Of a stretch of 64,000 bases of DNA, positions 28,325-36,369 are shown one piece after another (position 1 is the stretch's first letter; each line of letters opens with the position of its first letter). A model generated the notes under the pieces. It was not told where the DNA came from and searched no databases. It saw nothing but the letters and a program-made list of their open reading frames with translations. The DNA comes from Alteromonas sp. KUL106 (lineage in GTDB: Bacteria > Pseudomonadota > Gammaproteobacteria > Enterobacterales > Alteromonadaceae): the NCBI RefSeq assembly GCF_009811415.1, contig NZ_BLIG01000032.1, positions 1 to 64,000 on the forward strand, given 5' to 3'. The position numbers and the translations under genes are program-made.

Positions 28325-29869
28325 ATGTTTGTGCCCAGCATACTTTTAAAACAACTCTACACGCGCGCGAGTCTAACCAAGACAGAAAAAGGCCTATCGT
28401 TTTCTCTGAAGAACAGATTAAAAGACGCAACCATCAAAGAATTGAATTGGATATCTCTTGATGGGGAAAAAATTCCAGAAGACAAAATATCTCTTCAGCT
28501 TACCGCCGATACCTGTATATCAATGGACGCGCTAAACAAATCTGGTGGTGAACCCTTTGGTTTGCGTCAAACCATTACTGTGCATTTAGACATTGACGAG
28601 GCTCCTTGTCCTGAAAAGCGCAAACTGGGTATTTGTTTTTCTGCATCTCCTTTTGGCAAACTCAAATTTGAAGTAGAAGATAATATTACTGCGCCAGGGC
28701 AGCGCAGCGCCTCTATCCCTCGTGATGACTTGGATGACTACGGTGAGAGCATTATAAAAACACGCCAAGAATATTTCGAAAGCGCCACGGGCAAGAAGAT
28801 TGACCATGTAGGTAAGTACTCCATCGATCCCCAGGCTCTACAAGGGAATATCGAGCACTTTATCGGCGTTGCCCAAGTGCCCATCGGTATTGCAGGGCCC
28901 CTAAAAATAAACGGTGAACATGCGCAAGGTGAATTTGTAGTGCCGTTGGCGACTACAGAAGGAACGCTGGTAGCTTCCTATAACCGCGGCATGAAACTCC
29001 TCAACATGAGTGGCGGTGTAACAGCAACGGTGGTTGACGACGCTATGCAGCGCGCACCGGTATTCATATTTAAAGATGCTCGAGGCGCAAGAGACTTCGT
29101 CAAGTGGGTCAAAAAGAATTTTGACAAGATAAAGGAAGAGGCTGAAGCCACGTCGAGTATTGCTAATCTGACATACATCGATAATTTCCTGTCTAACAAA
29201 TTTGCATTTTTGCGCTTTAACTTCAAGACGGGAGACGCTGCGGGTCAGAACATGGTTGGGCGAGCGACTTTCGCCGCTTGTGGGTGGATACTGGACCATT
29301 ATGAAGGGATAGAAAACTTCTATCTCGAGTCTAACTTTGCTACGGATAAGAAAGCGTCACAGATAAACATTATGCGCACTCGCGGTAAGCGGGTTACTGC
29401 CGAAGCCACAATTAAGCGGGAACATTTGTTAGAGGTAATGCGCGTAGAGCCTAAACAAATTGACTACCACGGTCGTGTTGCCGGTGTCGGGTCGTTCTTG
29501 TCTGGTGTCAATAATACGGGCCTTCATTCACCAAACGGTATAACGGCTATGTTCATTGCCACAGGACAGGACGTGGCAAACGTGTCTGAATCGTCGGCAG
29601 CAATCATGTATTCAGAGTTAACGGAAGACGGAGACTTGTACGTTTCTATCACCATTCCTTCGCTTATCGTTGCGACCTATGGTGGTGGCACCGGTATCGG
29701 CACCCAGCGGGAGTGTCTAGAGCTTCTCGATTGTTACGGTCGTGACCGCGTGTATAAATTCGCGGAAATCGTTGCGTCAGTAGTGCTAGCTGGTGAGATA
29801 TCGCTGGCTTCTGCTATTAGCTCATCAGATTGGGTATCGTCTCACGAGCAGTACGGAAGAAACCGATAA
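28325..29869 (+). CDS. Hydroxymethylglutaryl-CoA reductase, class I type
   Basis: HMG-CoA reductase makes mevalonate from HMG-CoA. The catalytic domain (residues about 160-514) shows QVPIGIAGPL, PLATTEGTLVASYNRG with the catalytic Glu, GDAAGQNMV, DKKAS with the catalytic Lys, the GITAMFIATGQDVANVSES stretch, and C-terminal SSHEQYGRNR with the catalytic His. These features are of class I (eukaryote/archaeal-like) enzymes. About 125 N-terminal residues belong to no domain I recognise and have no membrane segment. A GAAGGAAG ribosome site precedes the start. No other mevalonate gene is in the window, although related bacteria use the MEP pathway. Confidence 0.93.
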   Translation: MFVPSILLKQLYTRASLTKTEKGLSFSLKNRLKDATIKELNWISLDGEKIPEDKISLQLTADTCISMDALNKSGGEPFGLRQTITVHLDIDEAPCPEKRKLGICFSASPFGKLKFEVEDNITAPGQRSASIPRDDLDDYGESIIKTRQEYFESATGKKIDHVGKYSIDPQALQGNIEHFIGVAQVPIGIAGPLKINGEHAQGEFVVPLATTEGTLVASYNRGMKLLNMSGGVTATVVDDAMQRAPVFIFKDARGARDFVKWVKKNFDKIKEEAEATSSIANLTYIDNFLSNKFAFLRFNFKTGDAAGQNMVGRATFAACGWILDHYEGIENFYLESNFATDKKASQINIMRTRGKRVTAEATIKREHLLEVMRVEPKQIDYHGRVAGVGSFLSGVNNTGLHSPNGITAMFIATGQDVANVSESSAAIMYSELTEDGDLYVSITIPSLIVATYGGGTGIGTQRECLELLDCYGRDRVYKFAEIVASVVLAGEISLASAISSSDWVSSHEQYGRNR

Positions 29870-29929
29870 AACATAGGCGGCGGTCTCTTTTATCGGTCAA
29901 TCAGAGTTAGAAGTATTGGCCGATAAAAG
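29863..29929. repeat. Three inverted CCGATAAAA units between HMG-CoA reductase and vWA gene
   Basis: CCGATAAAA (29863-29871, overlapping the HMG-CoA reductase stop), TTTTATCGG (29888-29896) and CCGATAAAA (29920-29928, inside the end of the convergent vWA gene) can form alternative hairpins. The right pair extends to a 15-bp stem with one G.T pair. No strong T-run follows, so terminator function is possible but not classic. Confidence 0.55.
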
Positions 29930-30857
29930 CGCCGCGGTTGCGTTTTGCTACCGCCTGCATAAAGGCACTAAAGCGCTGCGCATTGCCGTTACTGCGGCTA
30001 AACCCAACACCGTGAATTCGAATCACGGGCTGCCCGTTAGTGCCTTGGTTAGCTTGCGTAATTTGGCCAACAATTTGGTCTAAGTTAGTCCTTTGATAAT
30101 CATCACCAAATACGTAAAGGCTTACACGGCCCTTGGTATTTTTATACAGTTTTATGGCTTTTAAAATTCCCGCTTCTGGCTGACTTGCCCCGCCTTTAAA
30201 GCTTTTCATTTGGCTCATTGCCGTATCTCGCATGGTTTTTCTGTCATCTAACCATTGACCTGCTTTACTTGAAAACATAAAGCTGCCGTCGGCGGACATA
30301 ATTTGAAACCCCTTCATTTTGGGGTGATTCTTTAAGATGTCGTTAACCACTGTGATTACGCGATTCCATCCGCTACCTGAAGACATGGACCCTGAATTAT
30401 CGATAGCGAAAATGACATATTCAGCGTCGGTGGGAATACCGCCTACATCATCATCAGGGGTATCTGTGGGGTTGGGCGTGTTTAACATGGCCGTAGCTTG
30501 ACGTATTTCTCGGCGCAGAGACGACGCTTTATCCTTCATCTGATTAATCGTTTGTTGCGCCCGGGGTATCGAAGCCTCTAAGTTGTCTTTTTTCTCTGTG
30601 ACTGACGCGGTTTTACTCTGCGCAGCTTGGAGTTCTTGCTGCTTATCCGACAGGGCTCCTTTAAGCGTTTCAACGTCAACTTGAGCTTGTAATACCTGAT
30701 CGATCAATACGCTCACATTACTTGGACCGCGCTCGGTATCCTCGGTACCGTTTTTGGCCAGCAGTACAAGCATCACTACCGCACCAAAGGCACAAGAAAT
30801 GATGTCAAGAAAGGCAATGTTGAATACCTCAACAGGGGCACGCTGAATTTTCCTCAC
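29907..30857 (-). CDS. vWA protein with TolR/ExbD-like membrane segment (second copy)
   Basis: About 316 residues. I set the start at the GTG 13 bases after the upstream stop; the longer frame to 30947 would run back into the preceding gene. A short N-terminus (RKIQRAPVEV) leads to a membrane segment with FNIAFLDIISCAFGAVV (Asp18), a pattern like the proton-relay segment of TolR/ExbD. A periplasmic coiled coil (residues about 45-125) and a von Willebrand A domain with MIDAS DNSGS (Asp153, Ser155, Ser157) follow. It is last in the envelope operon. Role inferred: a B-type subunit partnering the TolQ-like protein. Confidence 0.85.
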   Translation of the reverse strand: MRKIQRAPVEVFNIAFLDIISCAFGAVVMLVLLAKNGTEDTERGPSNVSVLIDQVLQAQVDVETLKGALSDKQQELQAAQSKTASVTEKKDNLEASIPRAQQTINQMKDKASSLRREIRQATAMLNTPNPTDTPDDDVGGIPTDAEYVIFAIDNSGSMSSGSGWNRVITVVNDILKNHPKMKGFQIMSADGSFMFSSKAGQWLDDRKTMRDTAMSQMKSFKGGASQPEAGILKAIKLYKNTKGRVSLYVFGDDYQRTNLDQIVGQITQANQGTNGQPVIRIHGVGFSRSNGNAQRFSAFMQAVAKRNRGAFIGQYF

Positions 30858-30870
30858 GGTTTCATTCTCA

Positions 30871-31929
30871 CTATGGCCACTCCGGAGCAGGTGAAAGGAA
30901 AGTGCCGCTGGTTGCACGGGTCCATTCCCAGTACATCGGAGATGCAAACGGATCGCCTTCTATCGGCAGCAAAATCACGTTGTAGTGCACGCCTTTTTTA
31001 GCCCGTTTGACGGTTTCAACAAATAGGGTCTTACGGCAATCAGATGAGATTGACTTTTTGCTACTAATGAAATTTTTACAGCTTAGTGGCAATCCATCGC
31101 CAAGCGTGGGCAAGCCATCGGTGACGATATACACGTCGGTAATATTTGGGTTAGCCTTAAATAAAATGGTTAAGCCTTCTTGGAGGTTTGTACCGCCGTT
31201 TGGCACTATGCCGCCAAGGTCCTTAACCATTGCGTTCATCGAACCGCTCACTTTCGCGCTGTTTACGTCGCGAAGGCCCAAGGTTTTGGCTGTATCTGAG
31301 AACGCCACCATGGTAACTTTTGACTCTAACGGCACGCGAGCTAACATCCACTGCGCAACACGTTTTGTGCGCACCCACTTGGGTGTTGAGACTTTTTGTC
31401 CGTCACTTAATGCCAGCTTGCCTAGAATATCCAACAAGTTGTCGCCCATCATTGACGCGCTTTTGTCGATAAGGAGGCCTATTTCAGCGCCTTCTATTTT
31501 CATGCCGGTGATATAGTTTTGCTCGCCCGTACCTTGCATTTGGATATTGGCTGACTTTTCTACTTCTTTCGACAGTGCTGCAAGTTGATTCTCTAGATCT
31601 GCCACTACCGCCATTTCGGTAGACATATCTTGAAGCAGCTTCGACTGGTCTTGAGTACTATCTGCTCGGGCTTGTTGAGCGTCATCTTGCTTTGCTGACT
31701 CAAGTGCAATTTTGTCATTTATTTCGTCAATCGACTTTTTAAGCTTCTGCTGTTCTTGCTCTGCTGCCGCGAGTTCTTGTTCTAATTTTTCTTTCTCTTC
31801 TGTTGGCGTAGGCGTGAAAGCTTTAAAATCGACCAGAATAAAAATCAAAATGACCGCGCCAAGACCACAGGCCATCACATCCAAAAAGGCTAGGTTGAAT
31901 CCGTCTTCGGCTTTACGCACTTTAGGCAT
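30871..31929 (-). CDS. vWA protein with TolR/ExbD-like membrane segment (first copy)
   Basis: 352 residues, same plan as its downstream neighbour: basic N-terminus, membrane segment FNLAFLDVMACGLGAVILI with Asp17, a long coiled coil (residues 42-125, EKLEQELAAAEQEQQKL) and a C-terminal vWA domain. The MIDAS is well kept: DKSAS (Asp155), GGTNLQEG and VTDGLPT. The membrane segment resembles TolR (NIVPFLDVLLVLL) with Asp in the same place. The sequence between coils is Gln/Ala/Glu-rich. It lies 15 bases after the TolQ-like gene. Two different B-like subunits next to one channel gene suggest a heterodimer. Confidence 0.87.
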   Translation of the reverse strand: MPKVRKAEDGFNLAFLDVMACGLGAVILIFILVDFKAFTPTPTEEKEKLEQELAAAEQEQQKLKKSIDEINDKIALESAKQDDAQQARADSTQDQSKLLQDMSTEMAVVADLENQLAALSKEVEKSANIQMQGTGEQNYITGMKIEGAEIGLLIDKSASMMGDNLLDILGKLALSDGQKVSTPKWVRTKRVAQWMLARVPLESKVTMVAFSDTAKTLGLRDVNSAKVSGSMNAMVKDLGGIVPNGGTNLQEGLTILFKANPNITDVYIVTDGLPTLGDGLPLSCKNFISSKKSISSDCRKTLFVETVKRAKKGVHYNVILLPIEGDPFASPMYWEWTRATSGTFLSPAPEWP

Positions 31930-31944
31930 TGGAATATCGCCTAA

Positions 31945-32715
31945 TTAATTGTGAAGGTGTGACAGTAAGTGATGTTCGCACGACTCTTGAGTGCGAATAA
32001 CCATTTTGTCCTGACGGCCATTTAAAAGATGCATTAGCAACATCAAAATCAGCGAGATGAAAAGCGCCACTAACGTTGAATTAAAGGCAACACCTAGCGA
32101 GGCGGTCATACCGGCAATGTCGCCATCTAACGCGGCATCTGCCTGGGCCAACGCTGCGCCTATGCCTCGAACGGTGCCGACGAAACCAATAGAGGGGATT
32201 GCCCAGATAATGTAGCGGATCACGTTGTTACCACTTTCCAATTGCGCCGCAATGTTTTCTACCGATGCATGAATAGCGTCGGCGGCATGCTGTACATTTT
32301 GTGTATTTTTAAAACGCCTAATACAGTTAATCCACGTGCTATAGGCTGGTGTATCGCTGTATGACGACGATGAGAGCTCATTGAGTGCTTTGTCTACATC
32401 AAGTGGCGTATCTTTGTTATGTTCAGGTAAGAGATCACGTGAATAGATTTCCTCTTCATCGAGGAGCTTCCAAAGCTTGTAAACCATCAAAAAAATACAG
32501 AACAACATGAGTGATAGACAGACTTGCTGCTCAACATCTTTGAGAATAACCCAAATAGAAGAAAGGGACGCAGTCCCCGCTGTCGCCATGACTTTCTCTG
32601 CAGCGGGGCGAATAACGCCTGCGAATAGAAAATGCACCAAGGCGAAAATAAACAGAAATACCCCACCGCTTACAAGAAAGCTGGGGTTCATTGACAATGT
32701 ATTCTCTTTACGCAT
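31945..32715 (-). CDS. MotA/TolQ/ExbB-family proton channel protein
   Basis: 256 residues with about four membrane segments (residues 13-35, 64-85, 166-192, 202-230) and the family core AIPSIGFVGTVRGIGAAL with Thr181 and FNSTLVALF with Thr214, matching the two conserved Thr of ExbB/TolQ that line the ion path. Its place just upstream of two vWA proteins with TolR-like segments suggests an ion-driven motor. The 75-residue cytoplasmic loop is shorter than in MotA. An AAGGACCG ribosome site precedes the start. Confidence 0.9.
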   Translation of the reverse strand: MRKENTLSMNPSFLVSGGVFLFIFALVHFLFAGVIRPAAEKVMATAGTASLSSIWVILKDVEQQVCLSLMLFCIFLMVYKLWKLLDEEEIYSRDLLPEHNKDTPLDVDKALNELSSSSYSDTPAYSTWINCIRRFKNTQNVQHAADAIHASVENIAAQLESGNNVIRYIIWAIPSIGFVGTVRGIGAALAQADAALDGDIAGMTASLGVAFNSTLVALFISLILMLLMHLLNGRQDKMVIRTQESCEHHLLSHLHN

Positions 32716-32731
32716 GCTCGGTCCTTGATAC

Positions 32732-32839
32732 CTAAATATTGGTCGGGAAGTCTTGTGGCGAATCTAGCGATACAAAGTATGCGCTGGCTGTTCCCGCTAT
32801 GCCTAAAAGCACAGCAATGATTAATAGTTTCTTTTTCAT
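32732..32839 (-). CDS. 35-residue membrane or exported peptide in the vWA operon
   Basis: ORF of 36 codons: MKKKLLIIAVLLGIAGTASA followed by a 15-residue acidic tail ending QDFPTNI. It has all features of a signal peptide or N-terminal anchor. Its ATG lies one base after the stop of the PEGA/SUMF1 gene, and its stop is 16 bases before the TolQ-like start, so it fits the operon tightly. A GAGAAC weak ribosome site lies in the preceding gene. Size makes it easily missed; that it is translated is inference from position. Confidence 0.65.
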   Translation of the reverse strand: MKKKLLIIAVLLGIAGTASAYFVSLDSPQDFPTNI

Positions 32840-32840
32840 A

Positions 32841-34823
32841 TTAGTTCTCGTATCTCGCTATGCGAAAGCCTATGTCGTCAGCTGGCGCAGATTCACCACT
32901 ACGTACACTTGCGCGAATATTTTTAAGCCTGCCAGTTTGGTAAGATGCGCCTTTTACCACATGTTTACCCTGACCCACAGGGCCTAAATAATCGGTGTAG
33001 CTCCCAGATTGGGCCGACAGTGCAACATCGTAAGTATCGTGAACCCACTCACGCACATTGCCATCTAAATCATAGAAGTCGCCGCGTTCGGCTTTAAAAG
33101 ACCCCACCGGGGCTTTGCCAGCAAATCCATCATCATAGTCTTTTAATATAAAGGTTTGCTTGCCATTGAGTGAGGCGTCGGCGAAGTTTCCCTGCTTGTC
33201 TCGTAGACTATACTGGTTACCCCACACAAATGTTGTTGGCGACGCGCGGCGGTTCAATTTGGCGACAAACTCCCACTCAGCTTCAGTGGGCAGGCGGTAT
33301 CCTTTTGAAGTAGCGTCAACACCTGTCACACGTCCATTTTGAATAACGTAAAATGGCGTCAAACCTTCTTTTTGACTTAACCAGTTTGTGAATGCAGCGG
33401 CTTCACTCCAAGAAATATTGGTGACCGGCAGTGCGCTACCTCCCCCTTTTCCGGTGAAAGCGGCAAACTGGGCCTGTGTTACTTCATGCTTGGATACCCA
33501 GAACTTGCGAGAAAACGACACGTCTCTTTGCACTTCATTGCGTTGACGATCTTTTTCGTTGGCTGGAGAACCCATGGTAAAAGATTTTGGCGTTATCAGC
33601 GTTAGTTGAATACCCAGCGTAGTTGCGAAAAGAGGTTTACCTTCACGGCGTCGGGCTTCAAATTCAGTGAGCATGTCTGCATGCACGTTCACCGGGCGTT
33701 TCGCGCTAGGTGTTATTGTTTTTGTTACGCTGCGATAACCGTCGCGCTCAAAGGTAACCGCATGTGGCAAGGCTTGAAGACTCAAACTTAACGGCGTTTG
33801 GCCCTGAGGTGCGCCGTTAATGGACACCTTTGCATTCAGTGATGCCGTTATATCCACTTGGCCGAGTTCTTTGCTAAGGCTAAACGTTAGCGTTCTGTTT
33901 TCACCAGGTGCTAAGGTGATTTGCTTGCTTTGCGAAATGAACCCTGTCCTTTCGTATTTAACTGTATGTTGTGTGTTGGCATCGACACGGGCGTTATTGT
34001 CAACCGGTTGATTGTTTACGGTAAGCACGCCGCCTTGGGGGGTGGTGGATACAGATAGCTGCGCTTGTAGCGGTTGAAGATTGTAGTTTCGAGACGGTGA
34101 AAGACGCTGATTAGTCACTTCAATCATATCCTTCAGAGGTTCCAAGCCTGCTTTTGTTACCACAATCGCGTACTTCCCACCCTCCGCATTATAGGTAAGC
34201 GGTGTGAGACCTATATCCTTTCCGTCGAGAGAAACAGACGCGCCAGAGGGAGTAGAATTTATCGTGATCGCGCCTTTAAGCGCAGACAAGGATATCTCTT
34301 TTTCAATAATTTGCGCGATGTCAGCGTCAAACGTTACCTCACCCGTCTGAAAGTGCGGATGGCTGGCGCGAACCGTATAGCTACCCTGACTCAGCGCTGT
34401 GGTAAACGTGCGTGATACCGACATCTTCTCTTCATTCAAATACCATGTAATGCCGTCGAGCGAGGGAATGGTTGATGCTGTGAGTTCGGCTGGCAGTGGC
34501 GTAAGTGTCACCTTGACGGTACTTGGCGACGTATCGTCAATGACAACACTTGCAGTTTGATATTTAGGCGCTGCTACCTGTATTTCTGCGTCACTGCCAA
34601 AAACGTATAATTTATCGCCGATAAACAGAGCGTTGCCACTGGTAACCGCAAATTGCGGCGCTGTCGCGGCTCTTTCTGGAGCAACAGCAAAGGCATAACC
34701 TTTAGTAAGAAACAGCCAGCTAAAATAAATTACAAGTACAGCAGCCAGACCTATGAGTGAAGCGATAGCTACGCCTTTTCTACGTTTTTTTCCTTTAGCA
34801 ATGGCGTCATCAATACTGCTCAC
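32841..34823 (-). CDS. PEGA-repeat / SUMF1-fold envelope protein
   Basis: 660 residues: cytoplasmic Lys/Arg-rich N-terminus, one membrane segment (about residues 18-40), beta-rich region, three PEGA-like repeats (residues about 190-385; INSTPSGASVSLDGKDIGLTP, SVSTTPQGGVLTV, SLNAKVSINGAPQGQTPL), and a C-terminal formylglycine-generating-enzyme fold (residues about 400-660; MGSPANE, YRLPTEAEWEFV, DLDGNVREWV). It has no cysteine where FGE has its catalytic pair (HVVKGASYQTGRLKN), and I find none in the protein, so it is a binding domain rather than an oxidase. Starts at GTG with AAGGAT upstream. Confidence 0.87.
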   Translation of the reverse strand: MSSIDDAIAKGKKRRKGVAIASLIGLAAVLVIYFSWLFLTKGYAFAVAPERAATAPQFAVTSGNALFIGDKLYVFGSDAEIQVAAPKYQTASVVIDDTSPSTVKVTLTPLPAELTASTIPSLDGITWYLNEEKMSVSRTFTTALSQGSYTVRASHPHFQTGEVTFDADIAQIIEKEISLSALKGAITINSTPSGASVSLDGKDIGLTPLTYNAEGGKYAIVVTKAGLEPLKDMIEVTNQRLSPSRNYNLQPLQAQLSVSTTPQGGVLTVNNQPVDNNARVDANTQHTVKYERTGFISQSKQITLAPGENRTLTFSLSKELGQVDITASLNAKVSINGAPQGQTPLSLSLQALPHAVTFERDGYRSVTKTITPSAKRPVNVHADMLTEFEARRREGKPLFATTLGIQLTLITPKSFTMGSPANEKDRQRNEVQRDVSFSRKFWVSKHEVTQAQFAAFTGKGGGSALPVTNISWSEAAAFTNWLSQKEGLTPFYVIQNGRVTGVDATSKGYRLPTEAEWEFVAKLNRRASPTTFVWGNQYSLRDKQGNFADASLNGKQTFILKDYDDGFAGKAPVGSFKAERGDFYDLDGNVREWVHDTYDVALSAQSGSYTDYLGPVGQGKHVVKGASYQTGRLKNIRASVRSGESAPADDIGFRIARYEN

Positions 34824-34834
34824 TAGATAGATCC

Positions 34835-36283
34835 TTATACTTTTTCAGTACATTCAACATGCACTGTCAGGTTGTTAGCTGATGGTGATACAATAATTTC
34901 TTTAATCACAGAGCGGTAACCCTCGCGACTTCCTTCAAGTCGATATGTCCCCGGTTTAAGTTGAATGGTTTTACTTTTGGTTTCACCAACAAGTCCAACC
35001 CCAAGCACCTTGATGTAGGTGTCGTTGTCAGACGTAATAGTGACAGGGCGAGGCTGATTAATGTCATCGATAATCTGCTCTAGCGAAGTAATTTGTGCAC
35101 GTAACTTGGCGCTTCTATCGGCATAGTTGCGAGCCTGTTCGATATCTTGCTGGGCTAGATTTCTTATATTGTCATCGGACAATCGTTCAGGTTTTTGTTG
35201 ATAAGCGTCTATCCGCTTGCTCGCATTTATAATTGCATCGGCGTCTTGTTTTGCTTTAAGCAATGTCGGGCTGGTCGAAAAAGAAGTAAGGCCTTTACTT
35301 GCCAAAAGCTGAACGGTTTTCCATTCATCTGCGTCCGCAAAAAGAGTGACTTGGTTTTCAATTTTTTGCTGTTCACTACCGGCGATCAAAGAGGCTAATT
35401 TTCTGCTGATGATAGTGAGCTCGCTACTTGAAGATTTGAGAGTTTTAGCCTCATTGATATGTTGTGTTGCTGCGCTGAAATCACGAACATCGATAGCTTT
35501 GTTGGCTTTGGCAAGTAAAGTGTTAAATCGGCTATCAAGCAGTTGACGCTCAATTGCATCTAGCGCTTGCTTGGCGTCTTCTCGAAATGGGTCAAGCGAG
35601 ACGATCTTTGCGTAGGCATCGCGCTGTTTTTGTATGTTATTTTCAACACGGCCAACGCGTGCCTGTTCATAAGCGTCCTGCACGTCGTTATACACATCGA
35701 TACGCTGCTGCAATACCTTGGCTTTGTCGAAATCCGGGTTCGTTGTAAGCGACAGTCTGTTTGAGTTAAAAGCCCCCGAAATATCATCGTTCTTAAAAGC
35801 AAGGAGCGCACTTTCGTAAGGGGCGGTATAGGCGTTTTCGTAATCAAGGCTTATAGTTGCAACAGACGCATTGATTTGTGCTAAGGCGCTTTCAACCTCG
35901 CCATAGTTAGATGCGCTGTAGTTGTTAAACGCGTCGTTTAACGCATCGTCAACAAGGTTTACTTTTTCTGAAAATTCTTTTGAATGTGTAACCCGCTGCG
36001 CAAGCTCGCTCACCCGTTGTTTGCTATCACTTAGCGCCATTTGAAGTGCCTTTCGTTCTTCTGGACTAAGCAGGGGGGAAGTAGGGCTTTTAGATGGCTG
36101 ACGTAACGCTTCTGATTCATCAACGGCTAGATCAACGTCTGGTGAAGCGCTTGGCATATAAGCGATAAGGACGGCGCTTGCCATACCAACAAACAGCACT
36201 ACCGCGAAGCCCAGCATTGTCTTTTTAATGATCGTTTTTTTCTTGGCTCTGCTTTGCTCGATTTGCTGTTCAACGCTTGGCAT
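34835..36283 (-). CDS. Membrane-anchored coiled protein with C-terminal PEGA domain
   Basis: 482 residues: one N-terminal membrane segment (about residues 20-44), a long helical region with TPR-like or coiled character (residues 60-400, many Ala/Leu/Lys/Asp; EARKQ-type repeats), and a PEGA domain at the end (TITSDNDTYIKVLGVGLVGE; IQLKPGTYRLEGSREGYRSV). Probably a periplasmic scaffold. It ends 12 bases before the PEGA/SUMF1 gene. An AAAGGA ribosome site precedes the start. Confidence 0.8.
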   Translation of the reverse strand: MPSVEQQIEQSRAKKKTIIKKTMLGFAVVLFVGMASAVLIAYMPSASPDVDLAVDESEALRQPSKSPTSPLLSPEERKALQMALSDSKQRVSELAQRVTHSKEFSEKVNLVDDALNDAFNNYSASNYGEVESALAQINASVATISLDYENAYTAPYESALLAFKNDDISGAFNSNRLSLTTNPDFDKAKVLQQRIDVYNDVQDAYEQARVGRVENNIQKQRDAYAKIVSLDPFREDAKQALDAIERQLLDSRFNTLLAKANKAIDVRDFSAATQHINEAKTLKSSSSELTIISRKLASLIAGSEQQKIENQVTLFADADEWKTVQLLASKGLTSFSTSPTLLKAKQDADAIINASKRIDAYQQKPERLSDDNIRNLAQQDIEQARNYADRSAKLRAQITSLEQIIDDINQPRPVTITSDNDTYIKVLGVGLVGETKSKTIQLKPGTYRLEGSREGYRSVIKEIIVSPSANNLTVHVECTEKV

Positions 36284-36369
36284 GCGTAGTCCTTTGTTTT
36301 CTTATCTTCACGTGAAATGAAATGGCGGTGGAACTCAATATTGAATCAACATTAAAAAAATGACTACGC

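Noticed and set aside
30858..30947. Longer start of the second vWA gene
   Set aside because: It would be translated inside the preceding vWA gene in another frame; the paralogue begins just before the membrane segment.
32841..34823. Active formylglycine-generating enzyme or EgtB
   Set aside because: Catalytic Cys positions are absent and no sulfatase or ergothioneine gene is nearby.
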